Below the pieces are notes generated by a model. It saw only the letters and a list, made by a program, of their open reading frames with translations. It had not been told where the DNA came from and did not search any database. This document shows, piece after piece, positions 24,947 through 33,857 of a DNA stretch of 64,000 bases. The position numbers were made by a program, and so were the translations under genes. The DNA comes from an uncultured Mediterranea sp. (lineage in GTDB: Bacteria > Bacteroidota > Bacteroidia > Bacteroidales > Bacteroidaceae), in assembly GCF_902493215.1 (NCBI RefSeq), contig NZ_CABUOL010000017.1, forward strand, positions 1-64,000. The letters are read 5' to 3'. Numbering within the stretch: the stretch's first letter is position 1; every line of letters starts with the position of its first letter.

Positions 24947-25520
24947 ACCCCAACATCGTGTTAATCTGATAAACAACCGCTCTAAAGCCTTCATCCGTAT
25001 AGGGCAAGATGCCCTTGGCCTGATATTCGGCATTCCGATAGGCCGCATACGAAAACTCCTTATTCCCAATATTGATACTGGCCATACTGTTCTTCGTCGT
25101 CAACAGAAATGTTCCGTTCGGGCAGGGAAACAGATTCCAATGCGACAAAGCCTTTCCGGTCATAGTCGAAATAGCCTTTCGAGTATTTTCGTAGGATTCG
25201 CTTTCCATGGGCAATCCGGCATAACCGTCCCAACCTTGAAGCAAATCAGCACGAAGTTTGGCAAGCCGCTCCAACATAAGACCTTTCTCAGAAAACGACA
25301 GATTATAATCACGAAACAAAGAAGCATTGTCCGTTTGGCCAATCATGCAACCGGTAAAGACATCAACCCTCTGCTTCCGGCTCACTACAGAACATGTTTT
25401 TCCATTATCGGCATCCCCCAAACAAAGAGTCAAAACAGGAAGACACATAAATAAACTTACCGGAGACTTTGGACGTTGCCGGGCAGGTTTTACAATAGTA
25501 AAATTACAATTTCCCATCAT
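24936..25520 (-). CDS. Hypothetical protein, second gene of the TIGR04255-type operon
   Basis: A 194-residue protein. The start overlaps the TIGR04255-like stop (TGATGATG), with Met1 or Met2 possible. The N-terminus contains a moderately hydrophobic region with Cys and polar residues (SLFMCLPVLTLCLGD), which is weak as a signal. The middle has LRADLLQGWDGYAGLPMESESYENTRKAI, a motif I associate with small Bacteroidetes hypothetical proteins found beside TIGR04255 genes. Function unknown. Its 3' end overlaps the next gene by 11 bases, so translation of the three is coupled. Confidence 0.74.
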   Translation of the reverse strand: MMGNCNFTIVKPARQRPKSPVSLFMCLPVLTLCLGDADNGKTCSVVSRKQRVDVFTGCMIGQTDNASLFRDYNLSFSEKGLMLERLAKLRADLLQGWDGYAGLPMESESYENTRKAISTMTGKALSHWNLFPCPNGTFLLTTKNSMASINIGNKEFSYAAYRNAEYQAKGILPYTDEGFRAVVYQINTMLGYDV

Positions 25521-26275
25521 CAGTCCTCCCCATCCTGCTCCATCAAGTTAATTACGTCTTTGGAAACTATATCATGGAAGGCACAATATACTACCTCGTT
25601 AAGACCGGTTGCAACCTCCAGAACTTCCATTACGGGCACATTGTCAGCAGCAGCTATAAACTCCAAAACAAAATCCGCCTTTTGATTATCTTTTATCTCA
25701 GCAGATAATATTACCTTAAGTGTACCATCTCCCAAATCCACATCAGCATCTTTAGAAATCTTGCACGATGATTCATTAGGCAACATAATGGAAAACATAT
25801 CACCCACATGATGTTCATTGAAGGTATATCGCAATGCCGATGAATAAATATCTTTTATGCTTACATTATCATTTGCCCGTACTTCCCAAACATTTCTTTT
25901 TCGAACAATCATTTTCCTTGCACTGGAAACAGAGCAAATTTTCTCCATATAAGCAAGCTGTCTATCGATAAAGGGAATCATTGTTTTTACAAACGATTCA
26001 TAAGCTTGCGGACTGACTGTAACCACAGTCTTTTCCTCAGTAAATCTGAACCGAATTAATTTATCCGCATCACACAACTCTATAGTAGAAAAGGAAGAAG
26101 GAGCATCCTGACCTGGTGTTACATGAAAATATTGCAAGAAGAAATTTTGAATACGCTGTCTGTCGGCAAATGCATCTTTGCACAAATCAAAATCAAATTC
26201 GACTTGCACGTCCTGGAGAAAAGTCCGTTTATAGACCCGATGCTCCAACTGCTTATATGGATTAATTATTTTCAT
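25520..26275 (-). CDS. TIGR04255-like family protein
   Basis: A 251-residue soluble protein. The two-part layout, with EVEFDF-type strands, IRFRFTEEKTVVTVSPQAYESF, then SIKDIYSSALRYTF and a long beta-rich second half, resembles the sporadically distributed TIGR04255 family; the match is from memory. It leads a three-gene operon driven by a full-consensus promoter whose start is only about 10 bases before the ATG. Such families are scattered by transfer and often lie in variable islands; a defence or stress role is possible but unproven. Confidence 0.7.
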   Translation of the reverse strand: MKIINPYKQLEHRVYKRTFLQDVQVEFDFDLCKDAFADRQRIQNFFLQYFHVTPGQDAPSSFSTIELCDADKLIRFRFTEEKTVVTVSPQAYESFVKTMIPFIDRQLAYMEKICSVSSARKMIVRKRNVWEVRANDNVSIKDIYSSALRYTFNEHHVGDMFSIMLPNESSCKISKDADVDLGDGTLKVILSAEIKDNQKADFVLEFIAAADNVPVMEVLEVATGLNEVVYCAFHDIVSKDVINLMEQDGED

Positions 26276-26290
26276 AATGCAATCTTAATG

Positions 26291-26321
26291 CAAAGATAGT
26301 GTAAACCCAGAAATAAACAAA
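26291..26321 (-). promoter_or_regulatory. Promoter of the TIGR04255-type operon, nearly leaderless
   Basis: Reverse strand: TTTG (26321-26318), a 19-base spacer and TATCTTTG (26298-26291). The expected start near 26285 leaves only about 10 untranslated bases before the ATG at 26275. Confidence 0.8.
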
Positions 26322-26489
26322 AAAAATGGTTAGCTTTCAAACAAAAGTAATCGAAGAGAATCTAAAAACAAGAACCTTCAACAAGTAACAGCTTACGGGC
26401 CAAACAATAACTTTTATTTACAATAGGAAAATATTGCACTCTGTTTAATTTCCACTTCCCAAGAACCCGGTTTCAACCCCAAGCCCCTT

Positions 26490-26555
26490 ATGTTTCAAAC
26501 ATAGGGGTCGAATGTTTCAAACATCCCCCCTCTATGTTTGAAACATTCCCCTGGG
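26490..26555. repeat. 22-bp tandem array of ATGTTTSAAACAT dyads (site 3)
   Basis: Three exact 22-bp steps: 26490, 26512 and 26534, each beginning with the near-palindrome ATGTTTCAAACAT (or with G at the centre) followed by a C- or G-rich 9-base spacer. It lies in the 307-bp gene-free gap between the TIGR04255-type operon and a small rightward reading frame; the rest of that gap shows only the promoter. Confidence 0.88.
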
Positions 26556-26582
26556 AACAAGGGAAAGGCGTGAAACGCGAAC

Positions 26583-26786
26583 TTGAGCGGAACCAAGGAA
26601 AGGAAAGTAATTAAATTTTACACACAAGAAACTGCCCGCATAATGATTCAGAATTGCCGCCCTCCCCGTCATCAAGATTCCATTGAAAATATTCCGGAAA
26701 AGGACTTGGTATATTCAGATTATATTTCTATATTTGACGTGCCTGATGAAGAATTTTTGATTTCTTACAGCAACACTCAATTTTGA
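26583..26786 (+). CDS. Small hypothetical protein
   Basis: An open frame of 67 codons from TTG, or 47 from the ATG at 26643, ending IPEKDLVYSDYISIFDVPDEEFLISYSNTQF. No good ribosome-binding site or family match is seen. A hairpin with a T tail lies 20 bases past the stop, which supports a real transcript end. It could be a small protein or the remnant of a larger gene. Confidence 0.35.
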   Translation: MSGTKERKVIKFYTQETARIMIQNCRPPRHQDSIENIPEKDLVYSDYISIFDVPDEEFLISYSNTQF

Positions 26787-26805
26787 GAATCTCCCGGCAT
26801 GACAG

Positions 26806-26839
26806 AACGCCGGGCAATCTGTTGCCATCCGGCGTTTTT
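26806..26839 (+). terminator. Hairpin terminator
   Basis: Perfect 8-bp arms AACGCCGG/CCGGCGTT around a 15-base loop, followed directly by TTT on the + strand. It ends the region of the small frame at 26583-26786 and precedes the beta-propeller pseudogene. Confidence 0.75.
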
Positions 26840-26901
26840 AAACCCGTCTGAGACAAGAAGCGTCGCAGATTTTAAAATTATAAGAATAACCAATACATAC
26901 C

Positions 26902-28137
26902 ATGGGTAAGTTTTTTTTACAACACTATTAACGTGCACCTTTGTTTTCATAGGATGCACCTCCGGCAGAAGGACAGACACCGGCGGAGCTCTTCCGGTCA
27001 TAGACGTCAATAAGGACTATCCGGTCAAACGGATAGATATTCACGAGCTTGCCGATGTCACATACATACCTTTGGAAACTACGGAGAACTCCTTATTACA
27101 AACATATCTCTTGGCCGTTTCGGACAGCGGTATAGTGGCTTTTGACATTATGCAAAGTCAGTTTTTCTTCTTCGACAGCAAAGGGAAATACCTTCATACC
27201 ACCAATCGTCATGGCGTAGGACCGGAGGAATATTATGCGGCAAGCCGTTTTGATGCCGATTTTGAGAAAAAGGAGCTCTATGTCTATTCAAGTGCCGGAG
27301 GACGAAAAATACATATATATGATTTTGAAGGAAAATATAAAAAGACATTAGAACTTCAGGAAGAGGCTCATGTTGAAGACATTTTAAATTATGGCTCCGA
27401 TCATCTGATTTATTTCAATGATTCATACTGGCCGTCACCGGACAAGTTCAGACAGGAAGCGGACAAGAATCCGTTCTATCTGGTAAACAAGAACGACGGC
27501 AGTATAAGACATGTAGACAAAAGACTGAAAAACCGACAAGCCTGTACACCATGTGTTTCAAATGGTAAAGGGGCAAAGCGGACGATATTCGTTAATGGAA
27601 CAATTTTCCGTGAACCACATACTAAAGAACGGAAATGAATGTCTGTTGACAAACAATGCACTGGATACACTGTATAGTTACAAGGACCACCGGCTGGAAC
27701 CGGTATTCGTGCGTACACCCTCAGCCTCCAAGATGGATGTACCAAAGCTGATAACACCTTACGCATACACGGATTCCTATTTCATGTTCGGCATCGTCCC
27801 GATGGATTATGAAATAGGAAAGAAGTATCATTTTGATAATCGCATGGGACCACATTATATGCTGAACAAAAAAACGAACGAGATTTTCGAAGTGATTCTA
27901 TATGATTCGCTCCTGGACCCGGAATATGACATCAAGACCCGGCGGGAGACCTGGAATGTTTTCCCCTACCAGCTATTCCAGCACATGCACTCAAAAAATA
28001 AAGGAATTGGACATTATGGCGCTGGATTCCTGCTTGAAAAGCTGGAGGAGGGAAAATTAAGCGGGAAACTTAAAGACCTGGCTTCAAGGCTGAAGGAGGA
28101 CGACAACAATTGCATTGCAATATATAAATTCAAATAA
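26902..28137 (+). pseudogene. Frameshifted 6-bladed beta-propeller lipoprotein (copy 1)
   Basis: This 1236-bp stretch matches the intact copy at 28204-29439 along its whole length, but two runs break it. A T8 run at 26911-26918 separates the start (MGKFF) from the leader that continues TLLTCTFVFIGCTS. Near 27530, AAAAACC replaces AAAATC of the intact copy and adds one base. The reading frame resumes with VFQMVKGQSGRYSLMEQF and runs to the normal end YKFK. One T more in the first run and one base fewer in the second would restore a full gene. It was probably functional recently and could be phase-variable at T8. Confidence 0.82.
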
Positions 28138-28203
28138 GAATTCTGTTTTCTTGATATGACAGTTCTATTTCTGGATGAATATAAACATAACATATTAACA
28201 TAT

Positions 28204-29439
28204 ATGAAAAACCTGTATTTTATATTTCTATCAACGTGCATCTTTATATTCATTGGATGCACCTCCGAGAGAAGAGCAGACACCGGCGGAGCTCTTCCGA
28301 TTATAGACGTCAATAAGGAATACCCGGTTAAACGGATAGATATTCACGAGCTTGCCGAAGTTACATACATACCTTTGGAAACTACGGAGAACTCCTTATT
28401 ACAATCATACCCCCTGGCCGTTTCGGACAGCCTTATCATTGCTTTTGACATTCTGCAAAGTCAGTTTCACTTTTTCGACGGGAAAGGGAAATACCTCCAT
28501 ACCATCAATCGCCATGGCTTAGGGCCGGAGGAATATTATGGGGCAACCCGTTTTGATGCCGATTTTGAAAAAAAAGAGTTCTATGTTTATGCTGAAGCTG
28601 CGGGAATAAAAATACATATATACGATTTTAACGGCAAATATAAAAAGACATTAGAACTTCAAGAACATACTTCTGTTGAAGACATTCTAAATTATGATTC
28701 CGATTATCTGATTTATTTCAATGATTCATACTGGCCGTCGCCAGACAAGTTCAAACAGGAGGCGGACAAGGAACCGTTTTATCTGGTAAACAAGAACGAC
28801 GGCAGTATAAGACACGTAGACAAGAGACTGAAAATCGACAAGCCTGTACACCATGTGTTCCAAATGGCAGAGGGGCAAAACGGACGATATTCGTTAAAGG
28901 AACAATTTTATGTGAATCACATACTAAACAATGGCGGTGACTTCCTGCTGACAAACAATGCATCAGACACATTGTACAGCTACAGGAATCATCGGTTGGA
29001 ACCGGTATTCGTGCGCACACCCTCAGCCTCCAGAATGGACGTTCCCAAGCTGATAACACCTTATGCATACACGGATTCCTATTTCATGTTCGGTATCCTC
29101 CCGATGGATTATGAAATCGGAAAGAAGTATCATTTTGACGATCGGATGGGACCACATTATATACTGGACAGAAAAACAAACGAGATTTTCAAAGTGATTC
29201 TATATGATTCGCTCCTGGATCCGGAATATGACATCAAGACCCGGCGGGAAACCTGGAATGTCTTCCCCTACCAGCTATTCAACCACGTGCACTCAAAAAA
29301 TAAAGGAATTGGACGTTATAACACAGAATTTCTTCTGGAAAAGCTGGAGGAGGGAAAACTTAGCGGAAAATTGAAAGACCTGGCTTCAAAGCTGAAAGTA
29401 GACGATAACAATTGCCTGGCAATATATAAATTCAAATAA
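28204..29439 (+). CDS. 6-bladed beta-propeller lipoprotein (copy 2)
   Basis: A 411-residue lipoprotein from the ATG at 28204; a longer frame from 28156 lacks a signal peptide at its start. MKNLYFIFLSTCIFIFIGC is a signal peptide with a lipobox-like FIGC. The body has repeats typical of Bacteroides 6-bladed beta-propeller proteins: VTYIPLETTENSLL, FFDGKGKYLHTINRHGLGPEEY, IHIYDFNGKYKKTLEL. It is probably exported and surface or periplasmic, with a ligand-binding propeller; the ligand is unknown. It lies 66 bases after the broken copy; the two are highly similar direct repeats of about 1.23 kb. Confidence 0.88.
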   Translation: MKNLYFIFLSTCIFIFIGCTSERRADTGGALPIIDVNKEYPVKRIDIHELAEVTYIPLETTENSLLQSYPLAVSDSLIIAFDILQSQFHFFDGKGKYLHTINRHGLGPEEYYGATRFDADFEKKEFYVYAEAAGIKIHIYDFNGKYKKTLELQEHTSVEDILNYDSDYLIYFNDSYWPSPDKFKQEADKEPFYLVNKNDGSIRHVDKRLKIDKPVHHVFQMAEGQNGRYSLKEQFYVNHILNNGGDFLLTNNASDTLYSYRNHRLEPVFVRTPSASRMDVPKLITPYAYTDSYFMFGILPMDYEIGKKYHFDDRMGPHYILDRKTNEIFKVILYDSLLDPEYDIKTRRETWNVFPYQLFNHVHSKNKGIGRYNTEFLLEKLEEGKLSGKLKDLASKLKVDDNNCLAIYKFK

Positions 29440-29480
29440 AGACGGATGATACCTTGAAACCTACATTTAACCCCAAGAAC

Positions 29481-29512
29481 ATTGGGATTTCCAAATTATT
29501 TCCTTAAATTTG
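29481..29512 (+). promoter_or_regulatory. Promoter of the XRE regulator gene
   Basis: TAAATTTG at 29505-29512 is an exact -7 match, with ATTG at 29481-29484 about 20 bases upstream. The predicted start near 29519 leaves a leader of about 114 bases. Confidence 0.6.
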
Positions 29513-29632
29513 TTATCCTCAAAAATAGCGGGGCAAGGAAACAAATGGCAGAATGCTGCAAGCGGAAACTGGTCGGGCCGGGGCTGAACCCACAGGCAGA
29601 CAGGCTTGCACATGATATATATAATAAGGTAT

Positions 29633-30184
29633 ATGGACGAAAAGGTACATCTGAAAGAGAACCTGGCTTATGCCCGTAAGCTACAGGGACTTCGCCAATA
29701 TGAATTGGCCGAACGGATAGGCGTGAAGCCTAACACCATTTCCAACTACGAAAAAGGGGTCAGCATGCCCGACTTCGAGACGCTGGGAAAACTGAAAAGG
29801 GTGTTGAAGGTATCGGCCGACGCACTGGTATTTGCCGAACCCGAACTGTTCCAGAAACATGTTGTGCCCGGAAAAAAAAGGCTGATAAAGGTGCACGGCC
29901 CCGTGCTCGTCAAAGCCGTATCGCCCGAGAAGGCCCGGGAACTCAGAGCGTTGAAAGTAGCCGTCCGCACAGCCCGCAGCGGCAAGCTCGCAGCCATCCA
30001 CGATGAAAGGCTCCTCAACAGCATCAAAAAAAACTGGGCATCTTTATCGAAACCAGCCCAAGTCAGCATTGTCAAACAACTGACAGGCAATGCGATAAAA
30101 AAAATGGGAAAAGGCCCGAAAACGCCGGACGCCTTTCCCAAAATCGTGTTGAAGGAAATTTCTGAAATGAAACTTAAAGGGTAA
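29633..30184 (+). CDS. XRE-family HTH regulator
   Basis: A 183-residue protein from the ATG at 29633, which has AAGG upstream; frames from 29606 add only nine residues. Residues 7-60 form a helix-turn-helix (LRQYELAERIGVKPNTISNYEKGVSMPD). The C-terminal half is Lys/Arg-rich with KKNWASLSKPAQVSIVKQL and no enzyme motif. It is a solitary transcriptional regulator at the right edge of the variable region and converges on the oxidoreductase with only 12 bases between stops. Confidence 0.87.
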   Translation: MDEKVHLKENLAYARKLQGLRQYELAERIGVKPNTISNYEKGVSMPDFETLGKLKRVLKVSADALVFAEPELFQKHVVPGKKRLIKVHGPVLVKAVSPEKARELRALKVAVRTARSGKLAAIHDERLLNSIKKNWASLSKPAQVSIVKQLTGNAIKKMGKGPKTPDAFPKIVLKEISEMKLKG

Positions 30185-30196
30185 CATCACCTGGAC

Positions 30197-31828
30197 TTAC
30201 TGCACGCCGCAGTATTGCGCTGCGGCTTCGGCACACCGCTCACCGTCCACTCCCGCCGAGACGATGCCGCCGGCATAGCCAGCCCCCTCGCCGCAGGGGA
30301 AGAGGCCGCGCAGGCGGACGTGCTGCAGGGTGTCGCGGTCGCGCACGATGCGGACGGGTGCCGACGTGCGGGTCTCCACGGCTATCATCACGGCGTCGTT
30401 GGTCAGGAAGCCACGGGCGTTGCGGCCGAACTGCTGGAAGCCTTTGGCCAGGCGACCGGCGATGAACGGGGGCAGCCAGAAGTGCAGGGGCGAAGCAATC
30501 AGGCCGGGGGCGTACGACGTCTCGGGCAGGTCGGCACTGAGACGGCGGTTCACGAAATCGGCCATGCGCTGCGCAGGCGCCGTCTGCCGACGGTTGCCCT
30601 GCTGCCAGCAGAGGCGTTCGAGGTGTTCCTGGAAGGAAAGCATATTTAATGAAGAATGAAGAATGGAAGCTGTGCTTCCGAATGAAGAATTTCTATCATC
30701 GCCCAATAATTCTTCATTCTTCATTCCTAATTCTTCATTTTCCAGGTCTTCCGGCCGTATCTCCACCACCATGCCGCTGTTGCTCCAGCGCGAACCGCGG
30801 TTGCTGGGACTCATGCCGTTCACCACAATCTGTTCGGGGCCACTGGCGGCGGGCACGATGAAGCCGCCGGGACACATGCAGAAGCTGTAAACGCCACGGC
30901 CTTCGACCTGCGTGACGAAGCTGTATTCGGCAGCGGGCAGATACTTGCCGCGACCGTTCCTGTTGTGATACTGTATCTGGTCGATGAGGGTGGCAGGGTG
31001 CTCCAGGCGTACACCCACGGCGATTCCCTTGGCCTCAATCTCCACACCGTTGGCAGCCAGCCAGCGATAGACGTCGCGGGCGGAGTGGCCCGTGGCCAGG
31101 ATAACGGGGCCGAGGAAAGTCTGCCCCGTATGGGTTTCGATACCCTTCACCTCGTCGCCCTCAATGAGCAGGGCGTCCATGCGTGTCTGAAAATGCACTT
31201 CGCCGCCGCACTGAAGAATGGTGTTGCGCATGTTCTCGATGACGCGGGGCAGCTTGTCGGTGCCGATGTGCGGATGGGCGTCCACCAGAATGGAGGGGGA
31301 AGCGCCGTGCTGGCAGAAGACGTTGAGTATCTTGTCCACGTTACCGCGCTTCTTGCTGCGGGTGTAGAGCTTGCCGTCGGAGTAGGCTCCCGCACCGCCT
31401 TCGCCGAAACTGTAGTTCGACTCAGGGTCCACGGCCTGCGTGCGGCCGATCTGGGCCAGGTCTTTCTTACGCTCGCGCACGTCCTTGCCACGCTCCACCA
31501 CCACGGGGCGCAGGCCCAGCTCGATGAGGCGCAGGGCGGCAAAGAGGCCGCCGGGGCCGGCACCCACAACGATGACCTGCGGGCGGCCTTCCACGTTGGG
31601 GTAGTCCGTATGCTGGTATTCGTCGCCGTGGGGCACTTCGTTGACGTAAGCCCGCACGGTGAGGTTCACGAAGACCGTCCGTTGGCGGGCGTCGATGCTC
31701 CGCTTCAGGATGCGGGTGGCGTTGAGGGTTCTCTCGTCAAGGCCTTTCTCGCGTACGAGATAGGCTTTCAATTGCTGTTCGTTGGCGGCTACCTCGGGTA
31801 GCACTCTGATTGTATATTCGTATGTCAT
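30197..31828 (-). CDS. FAD-dependent oxidoreductase (YccM/CoA-disulfide type unclear) with an in-frame repeat insertion
   Basis: A 543-residue flavoprotein. Residues 84-100 carry the dinucleotide-binding VIVVGAGPGGLFAALRL; the C-terminus has GLFPCGEGAGYAGGIVSAGVDG, the second FAD contact typical of uncharacterised NAD(P)/FAD-dependent oxidoreductases (COG2509-like). The substrate is unknown. About residues 362-395 are encoded by a palindromic repeat element (30647-30741) that keeps the frame open and replaces the usual sequence between RPEDLE and the next helix. It follows radA by 6 bases and is probably co-transcribed. Confidence 0.88.
   Translation of the reverse strand: MTYEYTIRVLPEVAANEQQLKAYLVREKGLDERTLNATRILKRSIDARQRTVFVNLTVRAYVNEVPHGDEYQHTDYPNVEGRPQVIVVGAGPGGLFAALRLIELGLRPVVVERGKDVRERKKDLAQIGRTQAVDPESNYSFGEGGAGAYSDGKLYTRSKKRGNVDKILNVFCQHGASPSILVDAHPHIGTDKLPRVIENMRNTILQCGGEVHFQTRMDALLIEGDEVKGIETHTGQTFLGPVILATGHSARDVYRWLAANGVEIEAKGIAVGVRLEHPATLIDQIQYHNRNGRGKYLPAAEYSFVTQVEGRGVYSFCMCPGGFIVPAASGPEQIVVNGMSPSNRGSRWSNSGMVVEIRPEDLENEELGMKNEELLGDDRNSSFGSTASILHSSLNMLSFQEHLERLCWQQGNRRQTAPAQRMADFVNRRLSADLPETSYAPGLIASPLHFWLPPFIAGRLAKGFQQFGRNARGFLTNDAVMIAVETRTSAPVRIVRDRDTLQHVRLRGLFPCGEGAGYAGGIVSAGVDGERCAEAAAQYCGVQ
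30647..30741. repeat. Palindromic GAATGAA-type element inside a coding region
   Basis: Perfect 17-bp inverted arms AATGAAGAATGAAGAAT at 30647-30663 and its reverse at 30708-30724, with a second hairpin GGAAGC-tgt-GCTTCC at 30664-30678 and another TTCTTCATT unit to 30741. Such AATGAAGAAT repeats are common between genes in Bacteroides; here the element lies in frame within the oxidoreductase gene. Confidence 0.85.
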
Positions 31829-31834
31829 AGGTCC

Positions 31835-33202
31835 TTATCCAAAAAGTGTTCTGAAAGCCTCCTCCACCTTTCTTACCGGCACCAGCTCGATGCGCAGCTT
31901 CCGCGTGTCCAGCCCCTGCAGGTTGTGCTTGGGCAGGATGAATCGTTTGAAGCCCAGCTTCTCGGCCTCACCGATGCGTTGTTCGATACGGTTCACGGGG
32001 CGTATCTCGCCCGAAAGTCCCACTTCGCCCGCCATGCACACCTCGGCTTCGATTTCCGTGTCCACGTTGCTCGACAGGATGGCGCTGATGACGGCCAGGT
32101 CGATAGCGGGGTCGTTCACCTTCAGGCCGCCGGCGATGTTCAGGAAGACATCCTTCTGTGCCAGCTTGAAACCCACGCGCTTCTCGAGCACGGCCAGGAG
32201 CATGTTCATACGACGCAGGTCGAAGCCCGTGGCCGAACGTTGCGGATTGCCATAGACGGCGGAGCTGACCAATGCCTGCGTCTCGATGAGGAACGGACGC
32301 ACGCCCTCGATGGCCGAAGCGATGGCCACTCCACTCATGCCTTCGTGGTCCTGGCTCAGGAGCAGTTCGGAAGGGTTGCTCACCTGCCGCAGGCCGTCCT
32401 GGCGCATCTCGTAAATGCCCAGTTCGGCAGTGCTGCCGAAGCGGTTCTTGATGCTGCGCAGGATACGGTACAGGTAGTGCTGGTCGCCCTCGAACTGGAG
32501 AACAGTGTCCACAATGTGTTCCAGTACCTTGGGGCCGGCGATGCTACCTTCCTTGTTGATGTGGCCGATGAGAATAACCGCCGTGTGCGTTTCCTTAGCG
32601 AAGCGCAGGATGCTGGCGGCACACTCACGCACCTGGGCGATGCTGCCGGGCGAGGATTCGAGCGCTTCGGTCGAAATGGTCTGTATGGAGTCGATGATGA
32701 CCAGGTCGGGACGGGTGTTCTTGATGTGGACATAGATTTGTTCGAGCGATGTCTCGCAGACGATGAGGCAGTCGGACGACTGCTTGGTCAAGCGCTCGGC
32801 ACGCAGTTTCAGCTGGCGGGCGCTCTCCTCACCCGAGACGTAGAGCACGCGCTTCTCTGCCAGTCGCAGGACGGTCTGCAACACCAGGGTCGACTTGCCG
32901 ATACCCGGCTCGCCGCCTATCAGCACCAGCGAGCCCTGTACCAGGCCGCCGCCCAGCACGCGGTTCAGTTCGGCGTCGTGCAGGTCGATGCGGGGTTCAT
33001 CGGCCGCCTCTATCTGGTCCAGCGTCACGGGCTTGGCCTTGGTCGGAGCGATGCCAGCCTCAGGGCGACGGGCCACGGGCTCCTTGCGCACGATTTCCTC
33101 GACAAAGGTGTTCCACTGCCCGCACGCAGGACACTTTCCCTGCCACTTGGGCGACTCCTGCCCGCAGTTGCTGCACACGTACACGGTCTTTTCTTTGGCC
33201 AT
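31835..33202 (-). CDS. radA: DNA repair protein RadA
   Basis: A 455-residue RadA/Sms ATPase that processes branched recombination intermediates. The N-terminal zinc finger CSNCGQESPKWQGKCPACGQW is complete. Walker A GGEPGIGKST lies near residue 95, the RadA-specific KNRFG motif (IKNRFGST) near 256, and the C-terminal Lon-like domain ends PVRKVEEAFRTLFG. The length is normal. It is the first gene of a leftward pair with the oxidoreductase and stands head-to-head with the carbonic anhydrase gene. Confidence 0.97.
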   Translation of the reverse strand: MAKEKTVYVCSNCGQESPKWQGKCPACGQWNTFVEEIVRKEPVARRPEAGIAPTKAKPVTLDQIEAADEPRIDLHDAELNRVLGGGLVQGSLVLIGGEPGIGKSTLVLQTVLRLAEKRVLYVSGEESARQLKLRAERLTKQSSDCLIVCETSLEQIYVHIKNTRPDLVIIDSIQTISTEALESSPGSIAQVRECAASILRFAKETHTAVILIGHINKEGSIAGPKVLEHIVDTVLQFEGDQHYLYRILRSIKNRFGSTAELGIYEMRQDGLRQVSNPSELLLSQDHEGMSGVAIASAIEGVRPFLIETQALVSSAVYGNPQRSATGFDLRRMNMLLAVLEKRVGFKLAQKDVFLNIAGGLKVNDPAIDLAVISAILSSNVDTEIEAEVCMAGEVGLSGEIRPVNRIEQRIGEAEKLGFKRFILPKHNLQGLDTRKLRIELVPVRKVEEAFRTLFG

Positions 33203-33244
33203 AATCAGATTGTTTAAAAGATTGTGGCTTCAAAGATACTTTAT

Positions 33245-33276
33245 TCACCACAGAGTACACAGGGTTTCACGGAGTT
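33245..33276. repeat. CACCACAGAG-type dispersed repeat
   Basis: TTCACCACAGAGTACACAGG followed by GTTTCACGGAG resembles the CCACAGAG...ACACGGAG repeat that recurs between genes in many unrelated bacteria. One copy is seen here, between radA and the carbonic anhydrase gene. Confidence 0.5.
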
Positions 33277-33280
33277 TTTT

Positions 33281-33288
33281 TACTTTTG
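33281..33288 (+). promoter_or_regulatory. -7 box of the carbonic anhydrase gene
   Basis: TACTTTTG, an exact TAnnTTTG match 27 bases before the ATG. The -33 position falls in the CACCACAGAG repeat and shows no TTTG. Confidence 0.45.
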
Positions 33289-33314
33289 CAGTACACCTAT
33301 AACACGAATTCATT

Positions 33315-33857
33315 ATGATAGACGAAATTCTGAAATTCAACAAGCAGTTCGTGGCCGAAAAGGGTTATGAACGGTTTATCACGACAAAGTATCCCGACAA
33401 GAAGATAGCCATCCTGTCGTGTATGGACACGCGTCTGACGGAATTGCTGCCTGCCGCACTGGGCATCAAGAACGGTGACGTGAAGATGATCAAGAATGCG
33501 GGAGGCATCATCTCGCACCCCTTCGGGAGCGTAATCCGCAGCCTGCTGGTAGCCATTTATGAGCTGGGCGTGACAGAGGTGATGGTCATCGCACATTCCG
33601 ACTGCGGGGCGTGCCACATGAGCAGCGAACAGATGATAGCCCACATGAAGGCACGGGGCATCCATCAGGAAACAATCGACATGATGCGTTTCTGCGGCGT
33701 GGACTTTGAATCGTGGCTCTACGGTTTCGGCGACACGGAGAAATCGGTGCGGCAGACAGTGGATACCATCGTGAACCATCCGCTCATTCCGCACGACATA
33801 CGCGTGTCGGGCTACATCATCGACTCCGTAACGGGCGAGCTGACACCGGTAGAATAA
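33315..33857 (+). CDS. Beta-class carbonic anhydrase
   Basis: A 180-residue enzyme that interconverts CO2 and bicarbonate. The zinc ligands and catalytic pair are visible: Cys36, Asp38 and Arg40 in SCMDTR, and His94 and Cys97 in AHSDCGAC. The short length without N-terminal extension fits the small clade of bacterial beta-CAs. Cytoplasmic. Its stop directly abuts the stop of the convergent asparaginase gene, with no base between them. Confidence 0.94.
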   Translation: MIDEILKFNKQFVAEKGYERFITTKYPDKKIAILSCMDTRLTELLPAALGIKNGDVKMIKNAGGIISHPFGSVIRSLLVAIYELGVTEVMVIAHSDCGACHMSSEQMIAHMKARGIHQETIDMMRFCGVDFESWLYGFGDTEKSVRQTVDTIVNHPLIPHDIRVSGYIIDSVTGELTPVE

